A stretch of DNA of 64,000 nt from Kribbella aluminosa (lineage in GTDB: Bacteria; Actinomycetota; Actinomycetes; Propionibacteriales; Kribbellaceae), in the NCBI RefSeq assembly GCF_017876295.1, contig NZ_JAGINT010000001.1, positions 2,418,001-2,482,000 of the forward strand, read 5' to 3'. A program made the position numbers and the translations under genes. Below the pieces are notes generated by a model that searched no databases, was not told the DNA's origin, and worked only from the letters and a program-made list of their open reading frames with translations. Shown here piece after piece: positions 35,579 to 44,222 of the stretch (within the stretch, counting starts at the first letter, position 1; every line of letters starts with the position of its first letter).

Positions 35579-36067
35579 ATGAGCACAGCAGCCGTTGCAG
35601 CCGACGCCCTGGCCCCGCGCCGCTCGACGAAGGCCGAGCCGCGCCCAGACCTGAAGCTGGTCACGCCGAAGCGGCGGATCGAGGGCGCGACCACCGACCG
35701 GATGCCGGTGCGCGGCTGCTCGGGTGACGCACTGGGCCGCCGTGTCCACGAGCAGCCCGAGTCGGCGACTCTCCGACTCACCCGCCGCGGCCGGATGCTG
35801 CTCACCGCGGTGTCGGTGCTGGTCTTCGGTGCCGCGGTGCTGGTCCTCGGCCTACGAATCGCCGGCGTCCTCGAGCCCGGCCCGCACTTCACCCACACCG
35901 TCCCGGTGCAGGTGGCCCCCGGTCAGACCCTGTGGTCGATCGCCGAGTCCACGAACCCGGGCCAGGACCCGACGATCGTCGTCGAGAAGATCGCGAAGCT
36001 GAACAAGCTCGCCACCCCCGCCGACCTCACCCCTGGTCAGACCCTGCAGATCCCGGTCGCGGGCTGA
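35579..36067 (+). CDS. LysM membrane protein, SOS-controlled (Rv2719c/DivS position)
   Basis: 162 aa from ATG 35579 with GGAGG upstream. About 75 cytoplasmic residues, a basic patch (RLTRRGRMLL), one transmembrane helix (about 75-97) and an extracytoplasmic LysM domain (PVQVAPGQTLWSIAESTNPG to PGQTLQIPVAG). The divergent position beside lexA and the SOS boxes match Rv2719c of mycobacteria and DivS of corynebacteria, which hold back division during DNA damage. The last 41 bases overlap the convergent GNAT gene. Confidence 0.82.
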   Translation: MSTAAVAADALAPRRSTKAEPRPDLKLVTPKRRIEGATTDRMPVRGCSGDALGRRVHEQPESATLRLTRRGRMLLTAVSVLVFGAAVLVLGLRIAGVLEPGPHFTHTVPVQVAPGQTLWSIAESTNPGQDPTIVVEKIAKLNKLATPADLTPGQTLQIPVAG

Positions 36068-36632
36068 CCGGGCCGGTCCGCCACTCGTCGGCGAGCAACG
36101 CGTAGACGTACTCGTTCGCCCACTCGCCCTTGAACTGCAATGCCTGCAGGTGATGCGCCTCGCGCCGCATCCCGAGCCGTTCGAGCAACTGGGCCGACGC
36201 GGTGTTCCGGTCGTCGAGAACGGCCACGATCCGGTGCAGCCCGAGCTGCTCGAAGCCGACCCGCAGCATCTCCCGCGCCGCCTCCGCGGCCAGCCCCTTG
36301 CCTTGGTAGTCCGCGTTCAGCGCGAACCCGATCTCACCCTGGCGATCCGCCTCGCTGGCCCATTTCAGCAGTACCTCGCCGATCACGGTCCCGGTCTCGC
36401 GCAGCTCGATCGCCAGTACCAGCCACTGACCTGCCTCGGTCAGCTCGCCCTGCGGCAGCTTCCGCTCGAGCGCGACCCGGGTCTCCTCACGATCCCGCAC
36501 CGGCCATGGCGTGTACCGCACCACCTCCGGCCGCGAGTGGAACGCGAACAGATCGTCCAGGTCGTCCATCCTGTGCGGCCGTAGCTCCAGCCGCTCGGTC
36601 AGCAGCGGGTACGCGGGCCGGAATCCAGTCAC
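36027..36632 (-). CDS. GNAT family N-acetyltransferase (RimJ-like)
   Basis: 201 aa from GTG 36632. It begins LLTERLELRPHRMDDLDDLF as in RimJ/RimL-type GNATs; motif A is NADYQGKGLAAEAAREML near 110-127, followed by LGLHRIVAVLDDRNTASAQL typical of protein N-terminal or ribosomal-protein acetyltransferases. The GTG is 10 nt after the nucleoside hydrolase stop, within TGAGGATGGCACT, so it is the third gene of the csoR operon. Its stop reaches 41 bp into the LysM gene. Confidence 0.85.
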   Translation of the reverse strand: MTGFRPAYPLLTERLELRPHRMDDLDDLFAFHSRPEVVRYTPWPVRDREETRVALERKLPQGELTEAGQWLVLAIELRETGTVIGEVLLKWASEADRQGEIGFALNADYQGKGLAAEAAREMLRVGFEQLGLHRIVAVLDDRNTASAQLLERLGMRREAHHLQALQFKGEWANEYVYALLADEWRTGPVSPRPGSAGSDQG

Positions 36633-36642
36633 AGTGCCATCC

Positions 36643-37605
36643 TCACCTGACGGTCGCGAGCCACAGGTCGGCGTACCGCTTTGCGTCGACCGCCGTCGCG
36701 ACCTGAATGACCGGCGCCGGCCCCTGGACATCGTTGGCCTGGTCGGACGCGGTCCGGGTGTCGACGATCGTCCGCCCGCGCGACCAGCCGCCGGACAGCT
36801 CGACGCGCACCGGGTGCCGCTCGGTGGTCAGCCCGGACGGGTCGATCACCGCGCACACCGCGCCGCCGTCGCCGATGCTGCCACCGTCCGACTGGTACCG
36901 CTCGCTGCGCTTCTCGATCAGCTTGCAGGCCAGCTCCGCCGACGGCGATCCGCTCAGCCCGCGCGCCTGCTCGAGCGTGACGACGACGTCGTAGAACACG
37001 TCCAGGCCGTACATGGTGACCGAGATCCCGAGATCGTTCGCTGCCGCCAGCACGATCGCGGCCGCCTCCGGATCGCTCCAGATGTTGAACTCCGCGGACG
37101 CCGTCGCGTTCCCGACTCCCGCCGAGCCGCCCATGAAGACGATCTCCCGCAGCCCGGCCGCCGCCTCCGGGTATGTACGCAGCAGCAGTGCGATGTTCGT
37201 CAACGGCGCCAGTGGGATCAGCGTGACGAGTTCACCCGTCGCCGCCGCGTCCCGCAGTACGTCGCGCAGCAACTCGACCGCATGCCGCGGATCGGTGGGC
37301 CGGGTGGACCGCGGCCAGTCGAGGTCCCCGAGCCCGTCCGCGCCGTGGACGTGCCGCGCCGGACGCACCGGCTGGATCAGCGGTACGGCGGCGCCGCGCG
37401 CGATCGGTACGTCCGGACGGCCCGCGGCGTCGAGCACCGTGAGCGTGTTGCGGACCACGTCGTCGATCCCGACGTTCCCGCCGGCGCAGGTCACCGCCTT
37501 CAGGTCGAGACCTGAATGCCGGGCCGCGAGCAACAGTGCGCACGCGTCGTCCAGGCCGGTGTCGACGTCGAGGACCACCGGTGTCCGCCGGCCGGAGTCG
37601 GTCAC
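36643..37605 (-). CDS. Inosine-uridine preferring nucleoside hydrolase family protein
   Basis: 320 aa from GTG 37605. The calcium-binding motif VVLDVDTGLDDACALLLA at about 10-27 is diagnostic; PLAPLTNIALLL and EFNIWSDPEAA are further family signatures. These enzymes cleave the N-glycosidic bond of ribonucleosides in salvage. The start overlaps the csoR stop by four bases, which ties an apparently metal-responsive regulator to nucleoside salvage, an uncommon pairing whose meaning is not clear. Confidence 0.9.
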   Translation of the reverse strand: MTDSGRRTPVVLDVDTGLDDACALLLAARHSGLDLKAVTCAGGNVGIDDVVRNTLTVLDAAGRPDVPIARGAAVPLIQPVRPARHVHGADGLGDLDWPRSTRPTDPRHAVELLRDVLRDAAATGELVTLIPLAPLTNIALLLRTYPEAAAGLREIVFMGGSAGVGNATASAEFNIWSDPEAAAIVLAAANDLGISVTMYGLDVFYDVVVTLEQARGLSGSPSAELACKLIEKRSERYQSDGGSIGDGGAVCAVIDPSGLTTERHPVRVELSGGWSRGRTIVDTRTASDQANDVQGPAPVIQVATAVDAKRYADLWLATVR

Positions 37606-37916
37606 GAACGCACCAGCCGGGCGATCGCGGCGGACGCCTCCTTGATCTTCGCGTCGGCCTCGGGTCCGCCGGCCGCAGCAGCGTCGACGACGCAGTGCGC
37701 GAGGTGGTCCTCGAGCAGGCCCAGCGCGACCGATTCGAGTGCCTTCGTCATCGCCGAGACCTGCGTGAGGATGTCGATGCAGTACTTCTCGTCCTCGACC
37801 ATCCGCTGCAGCCCCCGCGCCTGCCCCTCGATCCGCTTCAGCCGCCGCAGGTACGCGTCCTTGTCGCCGATGTAACCGTGCTGCGCATGCTCAGCGGACG
37901 GTTCTGCCACCCTCAC
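37602..37916 (-). CDS. CsoR/FrmR-family metal-sensing repressor
   Basis: About 104 aa. All-helical repressor with RLKRIEGQARGLQRMVEDEK and the Cu(I)-type triad: Cys in KYCIDILTQ, then His and Cys in LLEDHLAHCV (the HxxxC spacing of CsoR). The start is ambiguous: three in-frame GTGs (37919, 37916, 37910) follow a GGGAGG; I use 37916. No copper ATPase or chaperone is next to it, so the metal and targets are uncertain. First gene of a three-gene operon with the nucleoside hydrolase and GNAT genes. Confidence 0.85.
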   Translation of the reverse strand: MRVAEPSAEHAQHGYIGDKDAYLRRLKRIEGQARGLQRMVEDEKYCIDILTQVSAMTKALESVALGLLEDHLAHCVVDAAAAGGPEADAKIKEASAAIARLVRS

Positions 37917-38085
37917 CACATCCTCCCGGAACCCGGGAGAACCATATCCCGCCGGCGGCCCGGCAAGTGCGCTGCGCGGGCCGTAGTTTGCTCCTCGAAA
38001 CGGCCCTCCCGGTGGCGCCACGCGGGAGTACACGGGGTCGCGCGGGTGTTGAAACCTAGGACACGCGCGGGCAATCCGAGCGTGC

Positions 38086-38114
38086 TTGCAACTGTCGGAG
38101 CAGCGATCTAGGAT
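38086..38114 (+). promoter_or_regulatory. Putative promoter of nrdR-nrdJ
   Basis: TTGCAA (38086-38091) and TAGGAT (38109-38114) with 17 bp between. Transcription would start near 38121, inside the first NrdR-type box. Confidence 0.5.
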
Positions 38115-38161
38115 CCCTAGATGTAGTGGTTACACGGGTGTAATTTTCCACAGGTAGTGGT
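38115..38161 (+). promoter_or_regulatory. Pair of NrdR-type boxes
   Basis: CCCTAGATGTAGTGGT (38115-38130) and TTCCACAGGTAGTGGT (38146-38161) share the TAGTGGT half and an imperfect dyad of the CACTACATGTAGTG kind. Their centres are 31 bp apart, three helical turns, the spacing usual for paired NrdR boxes. They cover the predicted transcription start, so they should repress nrdR-nrdJ. Confidence 0.65.
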
Positions 38162-38248
38162 TAGTTGCACACAGGTTCTGCACAGGTTGTCCCCAGGTTG
38201 ATCCACATGCCATCCCCAGGATGGCCCCACGGGAGGAAGTGATTCGTC

Positions 38249-38737
38249 GTGCACTGTCCGTATTGCCGGCATGCCGACTCCCGGGTTGTCGACAGCCGGG
38301 TGGCCGAGGACGGCGGAGCGATCCGCCGCCGGCGGCAGTGCCCGGTCTGCGAGAAGCGATTCACCACCGTCGAGCAGATGCAGCTCACGGTCGTGAAGCG
38401 CTCCGGCGCGACCGAGCCGTTCAGCCGCGAGAAGGTCATCAACGGGGTCGGCAAGGCGTGCAAGGGCCGGCCGGTGAACGCCGACCAGCTCGCGCGGCTC
38501 GGCCAGAAGGTCGAGGACGCGCTCAAGGGCGGCGGTTCGCCGGAGGTTCCCGCGCACGAGGTCGGACTCGCGATCCTCGGGCCGCTGCGGGAGCTGGACG
38601 AGGTCGCGTACCTGCGGTTCGCGAGCGTCTACCGGCAGTTCGAGTCGGCCGACGACTTCGAGACCGAGATCGCGCTACTGCGGGCCGAGAAGGAGCCGCA
38701 GGGCACTGAGCCGCCACAGCCGGCCCAACAGACATAA
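38249..38737 (+). CDS. nrdR: Transcriptional repressor NrdR
   Basis: 162 aa from GTG 38249 with GGGAGG upstream. N-terminal zinc ribbon ([17 protein letters not shown], then [12 protein letters not shown]) and an ATP-cone domain ([20 protein letters not shown]). NrdR senses ATP/dATP and represses ribonucleotide reductase genes. It directly precedes nrdJ. The gene's last 28 bases, including the stop codon, are tandemly duplicated. Confidence 0.97.
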   Translation: MHCPYCRHADSRVVDSRVAEDGGAIRRRRQCPVCEKRFTTVEQMQLTVVKRSGATEPFSREKVINGVGKACKGRPVNADQLARLGQKVEDALKGGGSPEVPAHEVGLAILGPLRELDEVAYLRFASVYRQFESADDFETEIALLRAEKEPQGTEPPQPAQQT

Positions 38738-38765
38738 GCCGCCACAGCCGGCCCAACAGACATAA
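38710..38765 (+). repeat. Perfect 28-bp tandem duplication across the nrdR stop
   Basis: The unit at 38710-38737, which ends with the nrdR TAA, is repeated exactly at 38738-38765. The second copy is not translated. It lengthens the nrdR-nrdJ spacer. Confidence 0.95.
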
Positions 38766-38881
38766 ACCGGGGGAACGGAAGTTCCAGGTAGTACCAGCAC
38801 CATCGGGCGTTACGCAGTACAGCAGGACCAACGGGGCGGTCCCGACAGACCGCGGTAGCAGACACAGGGCGAGGAGCAACC

Positions 38882-41800
38882 ATGACAGAGACGGTGACCG
38901 GCCACTCGGGGTCGACCAAGCGGTCGGCGGCCGGGTTCCGCGGGCGGAAGAACGCGCCCACGGGACTCACCATCGAGCGCATCTTCAGCACCGAGGGCAT
39001 CCACCCGTACGACGAGGTGACGTGGGAGCGCCGCGACGTCGTGCAGCAGAACTGGAAGACCGGCGAGACGGTCTTCGAGCAGCGCGGGGTCGAGTTCCCC
39101 GACTTCTGGAGTGTGAACGCCTCGACGATCGTCACCACGAAGTACTTCCGCGGCGCGGTCAGCCACGACAACCGGGAGTGGAGCCTCAAGCAGCTCCTCG
39201 ACCGGGTCGTGAAGACCTACCGCAAGGCCGGTGAGGAGCACGGCTACTTCACCACGCCGCAGGACGCCGAGGTCTTCGAGCAGGAGCTCACCTGGCTGCT
39301 CCTGCACCAGTACTTCAGCTTCAACTCGCCGGTCTGGTTCAACGTCGGTACGTCCTCGCCGCAGCAGGTGTCGGCCTGCTTCATCCTCGCCGTGGACGAC
39401 TCGATGGAGTCGATCCTGAACTGGTACAAGGAAGAGGGCCTGATCTTCAAGGGCGGCTCCGGCGCCGGCCTGAACCTGTCCCGGATCCGCTCCTCGAAGG
39501 AACTGCTCCAGTCCTCCGGCGGCACCGCGTCCGGCCCGGTCAGCTTCATGCGCGGCGCGGACGCGTCGGCCGGCACGATCAAGTCCGGCGGCGCCACCCG
39601 GCGGGCCGCGAAGATGGTCGTGCTGGACGTCGACCACCCCGACATCGAGGAGTTCGTCGACACCAAGATGCGCGAGGAGGAGAAGATCCGCATCCTCCGC
39701 GACGCGGGCTTCGACATGGACCTCGGCGGTCGCGACATCACCTCCGTGCAGTACCAGAACGCGAACAACTCGGTCCGGGTCTCCGACGAGTTCATGCGCG
39801 CGGTCGAGGAGAAGGGCGAGTTCGGGCTGCGCGCGCGGCTGGACAACTCGGTGATCGAGACCGTCGACGCCCGCGAGCTGTTCGACAAGATCTCCCAGGC
39901 CGCGTGGGCCTGCGCCGACCCGGGCCTGCAGTACGACGACACCATCAACGACTGGCACACCACGCCGGAGACGGGCCGGATCACCGCGTCCAACCCGTGC
40001 TCGGAGTACATGCACCTGGACAACTCGTCCTGCAACCTGGCCTCGCTGAACCTGATGAAGTTCCTCCGCGACGACGACCTCTTCGACTCGGAGAAGTTCG
40101 TCAAGGCGGTCGAGCTGATCATCACCGCGATGGACATCTCGATCTGCTTCGCGGACTTCCCGACCGAGGCGATCGGCGTCACCACCCGGGCGTACCGGCA
40201 GCTCGGCATCGGGTACGCGAACCTCGGCGCGCTGCTGATGGCGACCGGGCACGCCTACGACTCCGACGGTGGTCGCGCACTGGCGGGCGCTATCACCTCG
40301 CTGATGACCGGTACGTCGTACAAGCGGTCCGCTGAGCTGGCCGGCATCGTCGGCGCGTACGAAGGCTTCGAGCGGAACAAGGACGCGCACACCCGGGTGA
40401 TGCGCAAGCACGCCGCGGCGAACGACACGATCCGCACCATCCACGAGATCGACAAGAACGTCCAGGAACACGCCACCGCGGCGTGGGAGGGTGTGCTGAA
40501 GATCGGTGCCAAGAACGGCTGGCGGAACGCGCAGGCCTCGGTGCTCGCGCCGACCGGCACCATCGGCTTCATGATGGACTGCGACACCACCGGGATCGAG
40601 CCGGACTTCTCGCTGGTCAAGTTCAAGAAGCTGGTCGGCGGCGGCTCGATGCAGATCGTCAACCAGACGGTCCCGCGGGCGCTGCGCCAGTACAACTACA
40701 CCGAGGAGACCATCGAGGCGATCATCGAGTACATCGCCGAGAACGGTCACGTCGTCGACGCCCCGGGCCTGAAGCCGGAGCACTACGAGATTTTCGACAC
40801 CGCGATGGGCGAGCGGGCCATCAAGCCGATGGGCCACGTTCGGATGATGGCAGCCGCGCAGCCGTTCCTGTCCGGCGCGATCTCGAAGACCGTGAACCTG
40901 CCGGAGACCGCGACGGTCGAGGAGATCGCCGACGTCTACTTCCAGGGCTGGAAGCTCGGCCTGAAGGCGCTCGCGGTGTACCGCGACAACTGCAAGGTCG
41001 GCCAGCCGCTGGCGGACGCGAAGGCGAAGAAGGCTTCCTCGTCGGAGGCTGTCGCCGCCGAGGCCGCGGTCGCGGAGAAGATCGTCGAGAAGATCATCGA
41101 GTACCGGCCGACCCGCAAGCGCCTGCCGAAGTCGCGGCCGTCGCGGACGACGTCGTTCACCGTCGGCGGCGCCGAGGGCTACATGACCGCCGGGTCCTAC
41201 CCGGACGACGGTCTGGGCGAGGTTTTCCTGAAGATGGGCAAGCAGGGTTCGACGCTTGCCGGTGTGATGGACGCGTTCTCGATCGCGATCTCGATCGCCC
41301 TGCAGCACGGCGTACCGCTGGAGACCTACGTCCAGAAGTTCACCAACCTGAAGTTCGAGCCGGCCGGTCTGACCGACGACCCGGACGTCCGGATGGCGCA
41401 GTCGATCATGGACTACATCTTCCGCCGCCTGGCGCTGGACTACCTGCCGTTCGACGAGCGGGCCGCGCTCGGAATCTACTCGGCGGACGAGCGGTCCCGG
41501 CAGCTCGACACCGGTTCGTACGAGCCGGCCCCCGTCGAGCTGTCCGAGGCGGAATCCCTGAAGACTGTGGAGCCGGTGGCCGACGCGGCCGAGGCCACTG
41601 TGGAGGCCGCTGAGAAGCCGGCCGACGCGGCGGCCGCCAAGCCGATCAAGGGCGAGGCCCACACGACCGCGGAGATGCTCGAGCTGATCACCGGTACGTC
41701 GGTCGACGCCCCGCTCTGCTTCACCTGCGGCACGAAGATGCGCCCGAGCGGCTCCTGCTACGTCTGCGAGGGCTGCGGCAGTACCTCCGGCTGCAGCTGA
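38882..41800 (+). CDS. nrdJ: Vitamin B12-dependent (class II) ribonucleoside-diphosphate reductase
   Basis: 972 aa. Adenosylcobalamin-dependent reductase making deoxynucleotides with or without oxygen. The barrel has the cysteine motif NPCSEYMHLDNSSCNLASLN and ACFILAVDDSMESI, and the long family C-terminus ends in a zinc/redox cysteine cluster (CFTCGTKMRPSGSCYVCEGC). An Ala/Glu-rich linker (about 720-740 and 890-930) separates the domains. It follows nrdR on the same strand and would be under the same NrdR boxes. Normal length. Confidence 0.97.
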   Translation: MTETVTGHSGSTKRSAAGFRGRKNAPTGLTIERIFSTEGIHPYDEVTWERRDVVQQNWKTGETVFEQRGVEFPDFWSVNASTIVTTKYFRGAVSHDNREWSLKQLLDRVVKTYRKAGEEHGYFTTPQDAEVFEQELTWLLLHQYFSFNSPVWFNVGTSSPQQVSACFILAVDDSMESILNWYKEEGLIFKGGSGAGLNLSRIRSSKELLQSSGGTASGPVSFMRGADASAGTIKSGGATRRAAKMVVLDVDHPDIEEFVDTKMREEEKIRILRDAGFDMDLGGRDITSVQYQNANNSVRVSDEFMRAVEEKGEFGLRARLDNSVIETVDARELFDKISQAAWACADPGLQYDDTINDWHTTPETGRITASNPCSEYMHLDNSSCNLASLNLMKFLRDDDLFDSEKFVKAVELIITAMDISICFADFPTEAIGVTTRAYRQLGIGYANLGALLMATGHAYDSDGGRALAGAITSLMTGTSYKRSAELAGIVGAYEGFERNKDAHTRVMRKHAAANDTIRTIHEIDKNVQEHATAAWEGVLKIGAKNGWRNAQASVLAPTGTIGFMMDCDTTGIEPDFSLVKFKKLVGGGSMQIVNQTVPRALRQYNYTEETIEAIIEYIAENGHVVDAPGLKPEHYEIFDTAMGERAIKPMGHVRMMAAAQPFLSGAISKTVNLPETATVEEIADVYFQGWKLGLKALAVYRDNCKVGQPLADAKAKKASSSEAVAAEAAVAEKIVEKIIEYRPTRKRLPKSRPSRTTSFTVGGAEGYMTAGSYPDDGLGEVFLKMGKQGSTLAGVMDAFSIAISIALQHGVPLETYVQKFTNLKFEPAGLTDDPDVRMAQSIMDYIFRRLALDYLPFDERAALGIYSADERSRQLDTGSYEPAPVELSEAESLKTVEPVADAAEATVEAAEKPADAAAAKPIKGEAHTTAEMLELITGTSVDAPLCFTCGTKMRPSGSCYVCEGCGSTSGCS

Positions 41801-41831
41801 CCTGCAGCAAACTCAGTAGCTGACAGCACTA

Positions 41832-41867
41832 CGGCCCCCGGGAACTTCCCACTTCCCCCGGGGGCCG
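41832..41867 (+). terminator. Intrinsic-type terminator after nrdJ
   Basis: Perfect arms CGGCCCCCGGG (41832-41842) and CCCGGGGGCCG (41857-41867) with a 14-nt loop, 31 bp after the nrdJ stop. Confidence 0.78.
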
Positions 41868-41897
41868 CGGTGCGCCCAGCCGCGCCGTGCCTGCCCG

Positions 41898-42166
41898 CTA
41901 GTGGCCGGAGCGGTCCGAGTCGGCCGCCGGCTTGGCCGTCCCGTCGAGCGCCGCCAGCGCGCTGAGCTCGGTCTCGCTCAGGCCCTGCCACGCCTCCACG
42001 TACCGGTCCTGGGCCGGGTTCGGCCAGTGGATGAGCCGCGGCACCCTCCTTCAGCGCCCGTCCGTACCGCCCGTTCGGCGTCCGCGTCGTTCATCGGCGA
42101 TGTCCCGAGACCGATTCGTGGCATTGTGATTCCGTGACTCAGTGTGACTGCCGGCACCTGGCTCAT
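41898..42166 (-). pseudogene. Aldo/keto reductase remnant with two internal deletions
   Basis: From ATG 42166 the sequence is a normal aldo/keto reductase start (LSHGITMPRIGLGTSPMNDA, then DAERAVRTG). After about 40 codons it jumps, with a frame change, to the middle motif RLIHWPNPAQDRYVEAWQGL, and then straight to the C-terminal SETELSALAALDG, ending at TAG 41898. Only 269 bp remain of about 830. The catalytic Asp/Tyr/Lys region is gone. The rest of the gap to nrdJ is only the terminator. Confidence 0.85.
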
Positions 42167-42356
42167 CCGTGTCTTCCTTCGGCGTACGCTGCCCCGCCAC
42201 CCCAGGCCGATCACGGTCCGCACCCACGGTTTCCGGCCGTACGCCGTACGGCCGTCTCACCCTCGCGATACCCCCGCGCGAACTGTCGGGGGTGTGGTTC
42301 ATGATGGGTTCCGCGGGTCGTGAGGATTTGCTGAAAGGCGTTGGAGGGGTGGGCTT

Positions 42357-42986
42357 ATGAAGAACCGGCTGATCACTCTGGTGGACCTCGGTCTGGACAG
42401 TTCGTTCGACGCGTCGATGACCTTCGTGCAGGGCATCACCGGCAACATCAACGCCGGCTGGGACCGGCCGTACCTCGACGTCAACTTCGTCCGGTCCCGG
42501 GACCACGAGACCGCGTTCTCGGCCCTCACCACCCCGTCGACGGTGCTGCACGTGATGGCACACGGTGATCACAGCGAGGAGCCGTCCTTTCTCTCCACCG
42601 ACGGCGAGACCCAGGTCTCGCTGAAGTCCCTGGCCGACTGGTTCCTCGATCACCAGTGGGGCATCGCCAGCGGCGTCGTGATTGCCGACGGCTGCAAGAC
42701 CGGCATCGGCAAATGGCAACGCGCGATCCGCGACTGCATCCAGGACGACATCACCTACATCGGCACCAGCACCGTCATCGGCTGGTACGAAGCCACCGTC
42801 TTCTGCTCCGCCTTCTACGGCGCCCTCGTCCGCAACCGCGGCCTGGGCCGCACCCCCGCCGAACAAGGCTGGGACGCCGCGAGCCGAGCCATCCGCGCCT
42901 ACGAGACCCTCACCGACCAACGCTGCCCCTACAAACCCGTAGTCCTAACCCCCTCCCGCCAAGCCCTCCGCTCCCTCACCGGCTAA
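42357..42986 (+). CDS. Small caspase/CHAT-fold-like protein
   Basis: 209 aa, soluble, with a GGAGGGG site upstream. LHVMAHGDHSEE (H69 followed by Gly) and VVIADGCKTG (C113) are spaced like the His-Gly and Cys dyad of clan CD peptidases (caspases, CHAT, gingipain-like), each after a hydrophobic beta strand. The strands before them (RLITLVDLG, VLHVMAHG, GVVIADGC, TYIGTSTVIGW) fit an alpha/beta caspase fold. No partner domain (TPR, NACHT, WD40) is attached. Codon use becomes very C-rich in the last third. It is the first gene of the accessory block after nrdJ. I infer the fold from motifs only. Confidence 0.6.
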   Translation: MKNRLITLVDLGLDSSFDASMTFVQGITGNINAGWDRPYLDVNFVRSRDHETAFSALTTPSTVLHVMAHGDHSEEPSFLSTDGETQVSLKSLADWFLDHQWGIASGVVIADGCKTGIGKWQRAIRDCIQDDITYIGTSTVIGWYEATVFCSAFYGALVRNRGLGRTPAEQGWDAASRAIRAYETLTDQRCPYKPVVLTPSRQALRSLTG

Positions 42987-43167
42987 CCCGACACGCATTC
43001 GGCGGCTACTTGGGGTTAGGGGGTGGGAGACTTTTTGTGGGCTCGTCGTGGGGCGCAGTCTGTGGTCTGGGTTGCTGGTGGCTTGCTTGGTGTGGGGACG
43101 GGGGCGGCGCCGGGTGGGTCGCGGGTGATCTGTTGGCCTCCGCTCGACGCGGTGAAGGAACGACAGC

Positions 43168-44163
43168 ATGAAGCTCCATCGGAACTCGCTGCTGACGGCG
43201 GCTGGGATTGTGGTTGTGCTGTATGTCGCTTCGCTGGTTGCGGGGCTGCCGTCGTGGGCCGCTGTGGTGCTGATCGTGGTGCTGCTGGTGTTGCTGGCTG
43301 TGGTGTGGAAGCAACCTGACGAACCTCGTCCCGCTGTCGCTAAGCCGGCGGCGCCGGCGGTTGTGCTGCCGGATCCGGATCCGGTGTTCTCCGGGCCGCC
43401 GTCGCGGACGGTTGCGGATGTCCGGTTGCCGTCCGCGTCGCCGGACTTCCAGTTCAGTTTCTCGGCCGTGGTGCAGTGGTCGACGGTGTTGTCCGGCTCG
43501 CGGCATGCCGACCTCGGCGCGGTTGCGGTCGACGCGTTGCTCGATCGGGCCCGGTCGTTGACCGCGCGGCAGCAGGTGACCGAGGAGTCGCTCAACCAGC
43601 ATCGGCTGGCCGCGCTGCTCGGCGAGCCGGCGCTCGACGAGAAGGGCCAGGTCCGGAGTTGGGCCACCGAAGTACGGCTGCGGTTGCCGGACGCGGACCA
43701 GAAACATCTCCAGCACCTTGCCGCCCTGCATCGCCGTGAGCAGACCACGCTGCTCGAGCGGCGGATGGAGCAGGACAAGCGTGCCTACCTCAAGGACGAC
43801 GTGTTCGCGACGCCTGGGTCGGCCGCGGTCTGGTGGCTGGTCAACCACCCGGGCGAGGTCGAGACGGCCCTCGGGCTGCTCGACACGCTGGCGGAACTGT
43901 CGGCCGCGGCGAACGACCTTCCCGGACGGCGTACCACCGCCGAGGAGATCGAACGCCAACGGCCGACCCGTGCCGAACTCGCCTTCAGCACGGCGGTCGA
44001 AGAGCTGACCGGGGCGGCTCGGACCGCGGCGGACGCGAATGGCGCCACGGCGAGCCAGACGTCCCCGGCGGCGGAGTCGCACCAGCACCCGGTCGCCCGC
44101 GAGCGGACCGGCTCCGAAGCGGAGCAGCGCAAGAAGTACCGGGAGCAGTTCTTCACCGAGTAG
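43168..44163 (+). CDS. Membrane-anchored protein of unknown function
   Basis: 331 aa. Two hydrophobic segments at about 8-26 and 30-47 form a hairpin anchor at the N-terminus. A proline-rich linker and about 250 mostly helical residues with many Glu/Arg/Gln follow (LNQHRLAALLGEPALD, KHLQHLAALHRREQTTLLER), ending EQRKKYREQFFTE. The second half could form coiled coils. No enzymatic motif is visible. It follows the caspase-like gene on the same strand with 181 bp between them and is closed by a strong terminator, so it may be separately transcribed. Confidence 0.7.
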   Translation: MKLHRNSLLTAAGIVVVLYVASLVAGLPSWAAVVLIVVLLVLLAVVWKQPDEPRPAVAKPAAPAVVLPDPDPVFSGPPSRTVADVRLPSASPDFQFSFSAVVQWSTVLSGSRHADLGAVAVDALLDRARSLTARQQVTEESLNQHRLAALLGEPALDEKGQVRSWATEVRLRLPDADQKHLQHLAALHRREQTTLLERRMEQDKRAYLKDDVFATPGSAAVWWLVNHPGEVETALGLLDTLAELSAAANDLPGRRTTAEEIERQRPTRAELAFSTAVEELTGAARTAADANGATASQTSPAAESHQHPVARERTGSEAEQRKKYREQFFTE

Positions 44164-44207
44164 GCCGGCGGGGCGGGCTGTCAGCAGGGTGTGCCCGCCC
44201 CGCCGGC
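44164..44207. terminator. Bidirectional terminator
   Basis: Perfect 15-bp arms GCCGGCGGGGCGGGC (44164-44178) and GCCCGCCCCGCCGGC (44193-44207) with a 14-nt loop, between two convergent genes. Confidence 0.85.
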
Positions 44208-44222
44208 GATCGATACGCATGG

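Noticed and set aside
38810..41662. 950-codon minus-strand frame
   Set aside because: Mirror of nrdJ; no family features.
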